Below are positions 45,101 to 59,073 of a stretch of 64,000 nt of DNA, piece by piece; the stretch's first letter is position 1, and every line of letters starts with the position of its first letter. The stretch spans positions 19,957,501-20,021,500 of the forward strand of contig CAMQGK010000634.1 of NCBI GenBank assembly GCA_947000775.1, written 5' to 3'. Origin of the DNA: Pterois miles (lineage: Eukaryota; Chordata; Actinopteri; Perciformes; Scorpaenidae). Made by a program: the position numbers and the translations under genes. A model generated the notes under the pieces. It ran no database searches and was not told the origin of the DNA. It saw nothing but the letters and a program-made list of their open reading frames with translations.

Positions 45101-48100
45101 TTTAGGCTGTATAACAGTTTACCTCAGACAGACTGGCAGATGCTGCTCGCTGTTGTAAATTCACATCACTGCCAGTATGAATAGTTTTGACGCATAATAT
45201 TCACAGGCAAGTATTTCATATTTTCATATTGTTTATTAGCTCCTGGTGTGTAAAGGCCTTTAGATGAGAAGATCGATGATGATAAATGATAACAGTCTCA
45301 TGTACATTAACTACTGAGCTGGAGCAAGGAGGTAAGTATGTTAGCTGAGCATAAAGACTGGAAGTGAGGGGAAACAGCTAGACTGGCACTATCCAAAATT
45401 AAAAAAAATGTAAATATGATAAGTTGTGGTTGTGGGAGTTAAGCGCTGGAGCTATTCCTTGAGTGAACAGCCAGAGAGGTACAGTACAGAGTTGCATGGG
45501 CGGACAGATAAATCGTCATTTGTCAAGGATTTATTTTTTAACCAAACAGGTCCTATTGACCTTTATATAGGTGCTGGTAAGCTTTATGTTTTTTTTATTT
45601 TTTTTAACTTTGGACCGAGCCAGGCTGGCTGTTTCAGGTCTTAATGCTATGATAGCACCATACTTAATGTGCAGACACGAGAGTGATATTGATCGCAAAG
45701 AAAAACAGAATATTCCTCAAAATGCTGAAATACACCTTTAACGTGATAACTATGGGTTAATGCAAATTGATTTTAATGCTGCTAATTTCTTTAATGCATT
45801 AATGCAACATGTGATTTTCAGGATGTAGCAGTCTCAATATGTTAGCATAGATTGGCAAGATATTGTTAACATATAAACTATATATCTAAAATATATCATA
45901 TAAACTAGAAAGCTAATGAATCCATATGACAACCATGTCACTAGCTTGTTGAGAGGAGGTTAAATAACGCTCCAAACTTTCATTCATATGTGAATAAAAC
46001 AGGTTCTATGGGTATCAACAAGTCCCCCTGAACAGATATGCCCACTTTATGATAATCACATGCAGTTTTTGTGTTTTTTAAGCCTATTCTAAAAATGGTG
46101 TGTTTGAATATTTATGTATACTGGGGTTCCTAAACTGTTTTGGAATTGCATAAATTGGATATCACATTAAAGATGAAATTCTTGTGAATCCAATGAGTCT
46201 ATGTGTATTTATACCTAATTATGTTAATCTCCATGGTAGCCATTTCTTATACTGACTTTGTACTTTTACTTTACATATGGTGGTGTGTTCTTTTTCTAAA
46301 ATCAAATTTGAAAAAAATCACAATATATCACCTTGTTTACAGTATGCACGCTGACAGCACCTTAGATTTCCCCTGCAAAAGGACTACACTGTACTGAACT
46401 ACTGTACTGAAGAGTACAAGTCTACTGAGTACCAGAGACGCTGTTGTGTCAGTGCAGTGTAAACTGATTAAAGAGCTGTCGCCTTGTAAATAATTACACA
46501 TTCTTACTGTGAGGGAAGCAACAGCTCACCGCTCCTCTTGTGTTGCGATCTTTGCCATATGAGGATGAGAAAGTGTGAGGCTCTGACACAGGCAGCTACA
46601 GTAAAAATATGATTTGACCCTCCGTGAGCGTGTGGGTGGGAGAGGTCAAGTGTGCGTGCATGCGCCGTGCATAGGACTTCTATCTTTATGAGGAGTAAAT
46701 AGGCTCACCACAAAAATACGATGTAGGTCAAAGGTCACAGTCAGATTAGGCAAACGTCTAGTTTTAGGGTCATGATTAGTCTCATGGACATACGTATATG
46801 GCTCATTTGAGCGGCTGGGGTTTGGGAAAAAGGACTTCACTAACTTGAAACTTGCTTTATGGTATCCTGGAAATCACCACCCACAGTGTAACTGCACTCT
46901 GATCAACCAGTTGCACATATTGTGGATGGCTGTAGGGCACATAAAAGGCTCTATGCTGCAGGCTGGGCACAACCGACACCAAGCCTCGAGTCTGCCCATG
47001 TCAGAGTTTTTTTTGGCTGATTCGGCCAGTTGAATCGTCGGTGAGAAAAATCATTCTGATGGTTCAGCTTAAACTAATCAGTTGGACGAGAAGAGAAGTG
47101 GACGTGAGCAAGGCAAGCTGCGTTCTGTGGTGAGTGAGAGTGGTGTGAAAATGTTCGGCAAACGCTGCTTTATTTCATGTACGTATCATAACGGCTTGTT
47201 TACCTACAGTCCTCCTTCCGGTTTCTCTTTTTGAATGACGACAACAGGCTACTACGACCTGCTGCTCTCACAGGCACAGAACGTTTGTGGTATTTGGACG
47301 TCGGCTGTAGTTTTTGTGGTGTGTTTGAGTGCAACTTTTTGGCCAAGACAAAAGCAATGTGAGGCGTCTCAACAGGCGGCCTTTGTCACCACTAGTCCTT
47401 TGTGTGTCTGGGACTGTACATGCACATTTTACTGTCTCTCTTTGATCGCGCGTAGCAGTGTAGGGCAGCAACACTTTACATGATTACTGTACTTTGTCTT
47501 CAGCACGGTGTTACAATTTTAAATCTAGTCATTGCATTAAGAGTGACTAATCCCTGCAACACTCTGTTGCTAGGGCTTGTTTGCAGTGTTGATATGAATT
47601 TCATTTATGCGAGTCCAATAGAGAGACTAGACTACTGGAGGTGTGGGGAAGAGACTAGCTTATCTGGAATGGCCTCCTGGTAACTCCTGTTAAATACAGA
47701 AGATGCTTGGTTGTAGAGCAAGCACCAGCGCCATTTTTTCCACATGGCAGCTAAAAGACTTTTTCCCATGCACAATTATTGCACAAGGAACAGCTGGAAT
47801 ATGTTGAATTAATGTTTCTGAGCACCCCAAATACTCTGAAATGACTGTATTATCAGAATTTGATGCTTCTGGTCCAATAAAATGTGAAAGGTCATATTTT
47901 TCAAGTTGCTGAACACTGCTTTACAGTATACCTGCCTTTCTCCTTTATTTTATCTCTTTGTTTCCCTTCTCCCTCGTTTTTTTTTCTCTTTTTATGTCTC
48001 TTTCTCTATATCTTTCACATTCTTACACTCCATTATTAACCTCCCACACTACCAGTGGGTGCTTTGTGGAGTTCTCTGTAATTATAGTCATTAGTCTGGG

Positions 48101-51100
48101 TAATATCTAGGCACATACACAGACACTATCTCCCACATGCGACATACCGGGGATCTAAGAGCTTCTCACACATGGCGGATGGATAGAGTTCATTCCTACA
48201 ACCGAGAAGATTTAATGAACCTCTATTATTGCAATGGAGGATTGTTGAGCACATGTACAGTAAATGCTCAGTTTGTTTTATCTAACAGCACACATGCATA
48301 CACAGCAAGCCATTTCCTTGATGGTTTGCTTTGTTCATATTAATTTTGGTGTAGTTTGAAAGGCGCTGCATGAGGTCAGCCGTTACAAAGCGTGCAACAG
48401 TGAGATCATTTATTTATTTATTTTTACTGCTTTGATATTGCCTGGGGCGTGGAGTTAATCTTTCATTAAAAGAACATTTTCTTCAAATGATTTTATTCTT
48501 TTAACAGCCAACAGCTGCCGTGTTTAAAGCCATGAATTATTATGTTTCATTAACTTCTGTTCAGGAAACAAAGACACATTGGAGGGATGACGGGAAAGCA
48601 CAGAACAGCAGCAGACTGGCTTTGCTCTGCAAAAGCGTCACTGATCAGACGCATTTCTAATGAAATTTCCCTGGACATTAGATCTGAAAGTTGATTTTTC
48701 AACAGTGAATTAAAGCTGCTCAATCAATATTCAGATATCAACAATGGATCAAATGTCTCAGGCTGTTCTCACACATCGTCCATGCAGTGGCTAAACCTAC
48801 AAAATGTAAATGCACTTTGTATATATCCCAAGATATTAATTTGTATGTAGTCAACCTAATTGTGAACCAGGAAGTACAAATTGCGACAAACGCCTCATAG
48901 GGAGGATATTATTTTTGTCACATAACTTCCATACTTTAGTTATGACACTTAAATTTAACAAAGTAGATTTGTTGCCTAAACCTAACCAAGACATTGTTTC
49001 ATGTGAAGATGGAAGTTTATTTTGAAAAGACTGGAGTGCACAATTTGCTGGACACTAGGCTAACTAGTAGGAGGTAAGCAGGACGGCAGTTGTGTAATGC
49101 ATTGATGTTGTGATTGTTGTTGCTCTACTGAGTAAAAAGGCAACCGTTTGCCAACATATTTACCACTAAAAGGTGAAACGTCAGGTGCTCTGTTTACAGC
49201 TCGTTTCTGCTGCCCCAAAGAGCTAATGCAGATTTAAGGCTTTTTTTAAAGCAAAAAATGTTTATCAGAATTGTATACTTGCTCTTTTCATAGGTTGAAT
49301 TGGACTGTCAAGCAAAACAAGTAATTGGAAAAATGTCATTTTGGCCTCTAGGAAATTGTTTTTTCACTATTTTTTAGTAGGATGTCTGAAATAAGGTCTG
49401 TGGCTAACAAAAGCTGAAGAGATTTTAATGGTTTTTTTTCTATGACATTAAATATGTCAGTAAATACCCCACTCATGATTTTTGGAGCTTTTATATGTCT
49501 TCACAAAGGCGGTTGCTAACAAGTAGCTAGATGAGACTACTAAACATCATCACTTCGACTCATCCACCGCTTACCTCTGCCGATTGCATTCATGCTTCAA
49601 AAATCATAAAAGTTCTGTTCATTTGTGGAGATTGTCTTATGGACCAAAACGTGCAAGTATCATAAGCGTGTGTGTTTCCAAAACCGAATAGAAAAGTCCC
49701 ATATTGGCTTTTTATCGAGGGAACCCATACGATTCTAACTTCCAGGTTGGCCTTTGAAAAATACGTCATCCCTGCACCAATCTAGTGCCTGACATTTTAA
49801 ATATAATAATGAAAATAATCGTTAGTCCCAGCTCTATTGAATGTACATGTTGATATCCATTTCTTCAAACACTAACGATTGAAACCTGCTGTTGAGTGAA
49901 CGCAACACACACGACTGCTCTCTGAAAGACATACCCGACTGTATAAATCCTGATTTTACATGCCAAAGGCGGAGGTGATGTGTAACCATTTAGCCACCAG
50001 CTTGCTGTCAATCACGGCTCATGTGTGGAGGTGGGCAGCTCTACCAGGAGCCAGAGCATCTGCTGGTGGGCGTGGCCTCTGCGACCTGAAAATGTTTCCG
50101 TCTAATGAGACCATATCGGCTCTGGTGGAATCTCACTTTAGCCCACTGTTGCTCTTTCTGTGAGATGCTCTGAAATGAGCATCGGTTAAAAGCTTTACAG
50201 GAATCTCTCCTTTTCCACATGTACAATAAACGTTGCGTTCTTTGAAAATGTTTGCTGGGCTGCTTACTATTCTGGGATTGTGCTTGTACCAGAGTTTGAC
50301 TTTTTGAAAACCATTCCAAATAAGGCTGGCGTAGGGCATGTGAAAGTAAATATTATGGTGTACATTCAGATTTGTCAGAGATTATGGGACAAATTGGTAT
50401 GTTTGTGTTTCTATAGAAAGATTCATTTTGACAGAGCCCTCAGTTTTTATTTTGCCTGGTTAATCAGGAGAGATACGTGAATAGTGACGCAGACAGAGAG
50501 AAAAACAGACAGGGAGAAAGACAGATAAAAAACTCGAAAGTTGACTTTGGCCTTTCGTCACTCCGGAGAAACGAGATGCAGCTGGCAGCCCGGCCGTTCT
50601 TGTTCCTCCCTCCCCCCACCTGCTCGGCTTGCTCTGTTATTTGAATTCCTCCAATGTGACAAGAAATGGAGCTGGCAGAAAGAGAAGGGCCAAGGCCATG
50701 ATGCACACAACGCCCACAAGGCATTTCCTGTGTCGCATTCAGTATTCACAGTGTTCAGTATTAATGTTTGCAAAAGGGTACAAAAAGCATGTAGAGAGAA
50801 GGACTAAACATCATGGACTTAATGACTCAGTCATTAAGAAAACACCTCACATTCATACAGTTTTTCAAAGACATTTATACTCAATGAGACTTTGTGAATA
50901 AATACTAACTAAATAAATATTCTGAGTGGAACCAAAAGACATGCTAATGTCTTGTTTTATTAAATGAATCTTAACCAGCCAGTTTAGTCACACTTCTCAA
51001 TAATAAATGCTGTAATGCAGAATCACATGAAGGCTGAATTCTGTCAACAGGTATGTCTCACAAATTAGAGTCAGAATTTTAAACATGCTCAATTAACCTC

Positions 51101-54100
51101 CATCTCCATGGACGTGGAGTAAAATGGAGTAAATAGTAAGTAGTTGGTGTTACCGCTGTTACATGGTGGTCGGGCACACACATTACATACACACCACCCT
51201 CACTGTTTTTTTTTTTTTTTTTTTACAGAAATGAATCCCATTTAGTTCATTTTGACGTATTAGTGCTGTATTATCCATATAAAGTCGGACGACGGACACT
51301 ACAAACTGAAAGTGAATGCATCTGCTCCATACGGAGTCTTAGCTCAGAGTAGCAGGTGTCATATCCAGAGTTGACAGACAATAAGATGTAAAACGATAAG
51401 CAGAAGTGCCTATTTGGCAATATTTCAGATTTAAACCCAGTGCTATAAGGGAACTACAATGTTAATGAGGCCATCGGCGTTCAGAGGGAGAAGCGGTCAC
51501 AGCTGGTGTGTACTACAAAGCAGCGCAGGGTGGAAACCAGTCTTGCAGCAAAAGCTTGATGGTAGAGGCCAGAAACACAGCCACCCGACGTTAAAGACAA
51601 TACCTGCATCCAGTTCTCTTTATACATCCATGGCGCCTACTTTGGATGTATAAAGAGAACTGGATGCAACTTTGGAGGTGAGCTCCCGTTCATTCCTATG
51701 AAAGTTGTTCAGTGACGCATGCATGATACCAAAATGGCTTGACTTCCATCTGGAAAAGTACCCGAATCTTCCAGCAATCTTCCGCGTCCATTAGGCAGTC
51801 GGACATGCGCAGTAGCGTCCATTCAGTCACATTAATCGATCACGGGGTCCCAACGTCACACCATCACCACAGCTTGCGCTGTCATGACGTTCTGAGTCTC
51901 ATTCATATGAACGGGGAATAACTCTGGATTTAGCTATCAGTGCATTTTACAACTTTTAGAACTGAATGATTTAAATAAGAGCTATTCAGGTGTTCATACT
52001 GGAGAGCTGATTTACCTAAAAAAAAAGTTATCCACTGAGTTACTGACATCTCTTTTCCAATGTTAGTCTATGGGAAAAAGTCTTTTTGGGTCCAATGGCA
52101 TCACAGGACAGACACAGAAGTTGTAGTACCGTGATTTGGCCACTATGCACATTGGGGTATGTACACTACACTTATTGACGATCATCTTTTCTTGTAAATG
52201 TCCGGCATAATCGATAACACCAGTGTTATTACCAGCATAAAACTGCTGCCCTTGAATGCCTTTAGGCCCAAACACACCAAACCTACATCAAACAACTACT
52301 ACACGGTGACGAAGGCCGACTGTTGTGTTGCTTCATGTCACCTGTGTTGGCCAGAATGTTGCACTCACACATACTGCAAAGACGAATTCAACATACTGAA
52401 AAATTAAAAACCACAGTGGGGCGACAGGCGCTCACCGATGGCCTGAAGAGTGTCAGGACCTTTTGGGAGCAAAAGTTCAGTAAATCAGACATCATGCCCT
52501 AAAATCCATCCATTCTGAATGTTATTTATGAATATCACAAATATGCAGATTGTATTCTGTCCAAAACTTTATACTTTAAGAGGTATTGTCTGTTTTTCTG
52601 CAACCATTGACAGACTGAATACTTATGGAAAAAATGATTGCATGATAAAATATTCTCAGGAATTGCCTTCAGGGCCTCCTCCTCAGGATGAATAATAAGA
52701 GTTGCTGCATTTGAAAGATTGTCATATCATGTCCTATTCACAACAATGAATGTTTGGATGTCACTGTACAATAATGCCAAAGCAAACACTTCAGGCAGGT
52801 ACCGTGATAGCTAAGTAGGCAAATCTAAATATGTCACTGATAATATGAGGTAGACCTATGATACAGAGTAAAATTCATATTCTATATATATCCGAGTGTT
52901 GAAGGAATGTTGTCATGGAAACACCCATAATGAAATAATCTTATTTCTGTGCACCGAGTCACAGCACACACACACAACACTATTCAATGAACAGGGCCTG
53001 GGAAGGTCCAGGTCTCCAGTTAACAACATAAGGAGGAATGATATTGGATTTCCTTCAGGCAGACAAGGATTGTCCACACAGATAACCCGGTTTTCAGCCG
53101 AGTGGATGCGAGCATCGATGTGTCCGCCTTCTTTTGTGCTCTTTTCCAAGGCAGAGATCCACCGCTGCCGGAGTAGGATACTCACCAACGGCAGCCACTT
53201 AAATACTGTGTCAGTATCTAAGTGGCTGCCGTTAAGTCACAGTAACAGTGAGTGGATAGTGTGAGATATCGCTGTGTCAAGCAGCTTCAAGAGGAAAGTT
53301 TTATTCTCCTTCCCATGTTTTCATTTTAGTTACTGGAATGCTACTGTGACCCCTGCCTTTTCAAGAGGTTGAAATGTTTGGTTTTTAATGAAACAGCTTG
53401 ACAACTATCAAATAAATTGCTAGAGATAACGACGGTGCCAAGATGAACCTTTGGTCATCAAGTGACAAAACGAATGATATTCCTATCAGTCATTGGCACT
53501 GGTGGACTCATGTCCCCATGTTCGGAAAAAAAAGGTTGCAAAAGTGCTCTCTTGGACGACCCTATGGTGGATATTTTTCTTCAAGTGGAGATAATGTCTA
53601 GGGTAACCTCCTAGTGGAGAAAAGGTGATGAAATTCCCCCTAGGTGCCCTCAAACCTGAGAAGATGCGATGCAGAGCCATATAGGCTCCCATACATGCTA
53701 GATAACTTCATGTGCGCTGGCGCTCTTTTAATTTTTCTGTCCTTACCCCTCAGACAGCTGAAGTTTGCCACTGGTCATTCTGATTAATGCTAATTAGCGA
53801 ATATTAACATAACAAATTAAGATGGTAAACATGGTAAACATAACCTGCATCAGCATGTTAGCATATGGTCATTGTGAGCTTCACTCTGAAGCATTTACTT
53901 GGGATTTACTTGTGTCTTGTTTTCAGTAGATGCAAGCACACGTCTCTTCTGGTTTATTTCCTAGGAAGTCTGCTGTCGGGTATACTTCAGTGGGAAATTA
54001 ACCAGAGTGGAAACCTCTTTGCATCATGTTGGACTAAACACAACATGGAGCCAAACGCACAGTTGTAATACCAAAGTACCACATTAAGGCTGTTGGGAAA

Positions 54101-57100
54101 TTTTTTTTTTAACAAAATGTATGTTTGGGTAACAGGATGTTTTTGTCATTTTTGTCCCACAGGTACCTTCATCTCAGCATTCACGGTGCTGTGTGGAGCT
54201 CGCAGCGACCTGATTTCAGAGCGAGGCGTTTGTTGTGTGTTCTGGCTCAACGTGGCAGCAGCACTCATCCAGATACTGACAGCTGTTATCATGGTTGGAT
54301 GGATCATGAGCATCTTCTGGGGAATGGACATGGTCATCCTGGCAAGTCAGTACATGTCCAACTGTGTTTATTTTTCTGTCTGACAGTCTTCACCTTTTTT
54401 TTTTTTTTCTTTTCTTTTGTTTGTCTGTCTGGCACATGACATGCAGTAGGTGGAGTTCATCCAAACAACTATAAAAGTTCACAACGAGAATATCAAATCA
54501 CAATACTTGAGAGAGTCAGGGTTAGTATTTCGTACTTCGTCACACGAAGGTCATGATTAGCACAGCCTGCAGAGATGTGGGAAATTGGCCAATGAAACAG
54601 TTATCAGTTTTTTGGATTTATTGCTGCTTTTTCTCACATGATACACTAATAGTTCACTTTCCAAGTTTTAGGTAAGATGTTTAAAAGGACAAGTGGTACA
54701 CTACAAATCTCAATGAACTGATCCTTCTAACAACTTTCTTCTGTGTAGCCAAAGTCTGATATAACATATTGATCTGTGCCATAGAGCGATATCTTTGTCC
54801 AAAAACTAACAAAAAAATACATCAATAATTTGCACTGAGTTACACGTTGTCTCAATGCCGCTGTAACTACTCACATTACACCAAATGTTGATTAAATTGC
54901 ACCTGAAAATATATGAAAACGACAGGGCCCAGCTGTTTAAGGGAACTATAAGCCTTTTTAAAAATTGAAACAAAATATTTGTAACCTGAATTTAAAGATT
55001 TACGTCTTCAATAAGAAACAGCGGGCGTGGGGCCTGGGTGCCACAGACAGGTTGGCGAGGCAGGAAAGCATTGAGTTCATAAGACGTGTTGCTCAACAAT
55101 AAATGTTTCAAACAGCCACCATTCTCAACGGCAGAGTTAAAAGCCGGCAACCACAGAGAGGGTGGAGACATAATAATGTGTGAAGATGGGCAAACATTTT
55201 CAGACTGTCTTACTGGAAGACACTTTAGAACATAACCGACTCTACTTTTAATAGTTAAGCGGCACATAATCTGGGTGCAAAGTAAAACACAAGGGGCAAA
55301 GGGGTTGGTTGTATTTTTTTCCATTGCAACCCATGGGGGGCTCGGACTTGCTGAGAAGAATCCTGCAGATCTGCTCTACACATGGACATGGAGGCAGTGT
55401 GTAATGTGATCCATCAGATTCAAAATGCCACCATTTAGGGGGAGAGGGTCCGCAAACTTTGAAGTAGTCTTGGTCTTCCTTTGCTTCAAGATAGCAATGT
55501 GCTAGGGATGCTCAATTAATCGAATATTAGTCGTGATCACAATTTTGGCTTCCCACAATCAAATGATCGACTGCAATATTTTCAAATGCTCCGCTCATAG
55601 AAACTGCATATCAATTCAAACACTTCCTCAAGTAACAGCCAGCCACCAGGGTGGGCGATCCAGATGTTTTGGCTTCGCTTTTGTGGAGCTGTCATGCTGC
55701 TGCTGTGAAAAACCTTCCTGAATGTTGCGGCTGCAGTACAGAGTAGAAGAGTAATATACTGTATATTTTATCAGCAAAACAAAAAAAGCACTGAATTCAG
55801 GTGAAGAAGATCATTATTTTAAGTCTTGTTTTGATGCAAAGATTTGTAAATTAGCAGGAATGTAGCACAGTGTGAAAGTGAAGTGCTTTGTAAATCTGAT
55901 TTTGGGTAAAACATTTCAGTATTTTATTTTGCTTCAAGGAGATGATCAAGGAGAGATCGGTCTTATTTCGATGCAAAGATTTACACTTAGCAGGAACGTA
56001 GCACAACTTGGAGGTAAAAGCAGCGTTCGGTTTATTTAAGAGTGAAAGCCTAACAAAAATATTTTGCCCCCATAATCAAAGAGTTATCATGATAAATAAT
56101 TGTGATTATCATTTTGGACATAATTGTGCAGCCCTACAATGCAACAACAAAGCACCTGACCTCATTTTAAGACCAACACACTCATGGACACGCAGATGGG
56201 CGGAAGTACATAGACAACGTGAGCGCTGGCCGTGACGATGACGACTGCGGCGGTCTGAAACTAGCAATGACAGTTGCACTCTGCTGTGCGTCGCTTTGCG
56301 CTGGGTGTAAGACGGAGCCCGTAGTGTTGCACTTAGTTGTTCACATGACCTTGTTGGTTAAGGTCTATTTACGGGAAATAAGAAAAATGTAGAATAACGG
56401 CAGCCTTATCGTAGCACCTCTGCACGACACTTATTAAAGGCTTTTATATTTTTCTTGGAGAAACATCAGATATAAGAAATAAAGAAGGAAAGATCAGTGG
56501 TAGATACACAGAACATACATGGGAGAGGTTGGATGATTTTACCACCTTGTCTGTCAGAAAGTAGTGTGTTCTCCTCAGGCACTGATGCATGAGCAAGAGC
56601 AAACATGGAGTCACTATTCTGTCTCTGCACCGAGGCAGCCTTTGAATTACCACGGCGCGCTCTCCTTTGTGTGTACAAGTGTGTGTTTGTGAGGTAATTG
56701 CTGCCTGTGTGTGCAACCCAGCGTGTGCTAGTATGCATGCAAGAATCTGTGTGTATGTGTGTGTGTGGTATAGTAATTGTGTGTGTGTGTGTGTGTGGGA
56801 GTTAGCGGACCCCCCAGTGTGTTTCTGTTCGCTGCTCCCCACTGTTATTCAGGCCTCTGGGCACACGTCTTATTCAATTGTTGCTGCTAAAAATCTATGC
56901 TCCTGTTTGCGCTTGTGGCATATTGAATATTTATATTGAATATGAAAACCATTTTCTTGTTAGCGTTGAAGGCCGGGTGAAATCATGCATATGGTTTGCC
57001 TCTAAGATCAATTATTATTCAACTACTCATCGCTACAATACGTGTCTTTGTGGCTTTGGGATGCTCTTATTCAGCTACTCTCTTTTTTCTTCCCCCATGC

Positions 57101-58985
57101 AATGAATCACTCTGATAATGTGGCATATTTATTTACTTCTCCCGCCCTCTCCAATGAGCCTATGTTACATATGATCAGTGTACTCTCTTTTCTCTTCTTG
57201 CTTCTACCCTGCTCCCTCTTTTCTCTTCCTCCTATCTAATGATCATGGTATCATCTTCCTCCCACTGATCGCCTTCCTACCGTCTCTTTCCCTAGCTAAT
57301 GATCGTTCCTATTTGATCTCACTCCTTCTCTTTCACATTATTCCTCCCACTCTCTGCCCGCCCCTCCAGTCTTCCTCTACACCTCAGTTTCTGTTTTTCC
57401 GTCCCTGTCTCCATGTTTCTGTTCATCGATCCAGCAAACCAGGGTTATGTTACTCTATGTGCCTTCAATTGATCATGTATCTGAGTGAAAGCGAGGTCAT
57501 CTCACGTTGAAAGGTTTTTTTTTGTTTCCTTTGAAAGTGACAAGAATGCTTACAAAAGCCTGTTTGCGTTACTTTAATGCAGCTTCTGTATGATTATAAT
57601 AGAAATGTTTTCACCACTAACTGTCTCTCTTCTCTCCTCCCTCTGTTCTCCCTCTTCATGAACCAAAAGTTTCTGATGGTAGGTATTTCTCTTTTTTCCT
57701 CATTCACTAACAGTCCCACAGCGAGTTCATGGAGTGATGTGCAGAAGCACGTCACACAAATAACGAATACTCAGCTTTACTAAATTTAACATGGCTTCCA
57801 AATAAGCCAAAATAAATAACCACATTTCCCCAGGCTTAGAAATACTTATAAAAACATTCATTCAGACCATTCTCACGATCTTTCACCTGGGTGGAGAGGA
57901 ATCACATATTATGTTCAGCTTAAATCTCTGGAGTTCAAGCATTTAAAGGTCAAAGTTAGCTGTGCCAAGTTTTGGCTAGTAAATCTAATAACTCATTTGC
58001 TTGATCATGCAAGTGGTAAACAAGTAAGTAGTATAATTTTATGAGCTTAAGATGTTAGTAGTAGTTGGGTGGCGTTGGAGGATGTGGGCAAAACTTCACA
58101 TTGATTTACTTAAATAATGGTTAAACATGACAATTAACTTTAGCCTTTGTGTATAAAACAATTTAGTAATGCTTCATTTTACAGGTCTGCAAATTTCATG
58201 GCAATTAGATGATAATTAGCAAATAACCTATTTCAAATTTCTTTGGAATTACTGACAAATTACCTCAATTTTTATGTCAAAATTTATGAAAAAAAAATGA
58301 CTCTATTATAAAGATTTTTTAATAATTATATTCCAGTATTTCCCAACAGCTGGACATTTATTTAACACACTTCCAAAAATAGAATATAAAGTGAGTTAAT
58401 ATGCTTTATTTCCATGTCTGCTGATAAAGAGATAATAATTAGCAAAGAGTTTATTTGAACTTTCTTCTATTAGTTTTGGTTTTCCACCTCTGATGAAGAG
58501 CAGCGCACAGCTGCTTCTCAAGCCTAAGGGCCCTATTTTAAGATAAGATAAGATAAGATAAGATACGATATTCCTTTATTGGTCCCACAGTGGAGAAAAT
58601 CACAAATTTTTAATAATTATATGATATTTTAGCATAAAATTATTAAGTAAGGTTTATAATAAAGCAATTTTTGAGGTAAATATTGTAGTAATTCCAAATA
58701 AATTTCAAATAGGTTACGAAAATGAAGTGTTACCAACAATTTTTATAGGGGCACGTAAAAACTCACTAAGGGCAAGTAGATTTCTGACCCATTTACCAAA
58801 ACGGACAAGTGAAAAAAACATTGCTGACCCCTACATGGAAATAATGGTCCACTAAGTAACTTATAAACTTTCAACTGCATCACACGGTCTTCGTCGGTAG
58901 GTGGAGTTGCTAAATTGTTATGGAGTCGGCTCTGTTGTTATGCTGCATGTCATGGCCTCTCTCTCCCCTTCTTCAGCTGCACAAT

Positions 58986-59073
<88 letters not shown>

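Larger units (their letters stand above)
40318..54162 (+). other. stum intron 1 (13.8 kb)
   Basis: No exon-like coding sequence is seen. The intron holds the repeats and inverted repeats listed separately between 41010 and 53233. The stretches 46100-46850, 47700-51180 and 53240-54160 show nothing clearly identifiable, although 48350-48760 is repeat-free and may be constrained. Confidence 0.8.
54346..57669 (+). other. stum intron 2
   Basis: This 3.3-kb intron contains an inverted-repeat element at 55504-56138 and a GT-rich stretch near 56740-56800. A pyrimidine-rich region follows at about 57170-57480. Nothing coding is supported beyond the flanking exons. Confidence 0.7.

Noticed and set aside
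54346..54383. Continuation of stum past exon 2 to the next in-frame stop
   Set aside because: This is intron read-through (SQYMSNCVYFSV); the family C-terminus is instead found at 57670 and 59541.
57178..57510. 110-codon pyrimidine-rich frame in stum intron 2
   Set aside because: Its Leu/Ser/Pro-rich translation reflects CT-rich DNA; it has no motif and no matching splice phase.
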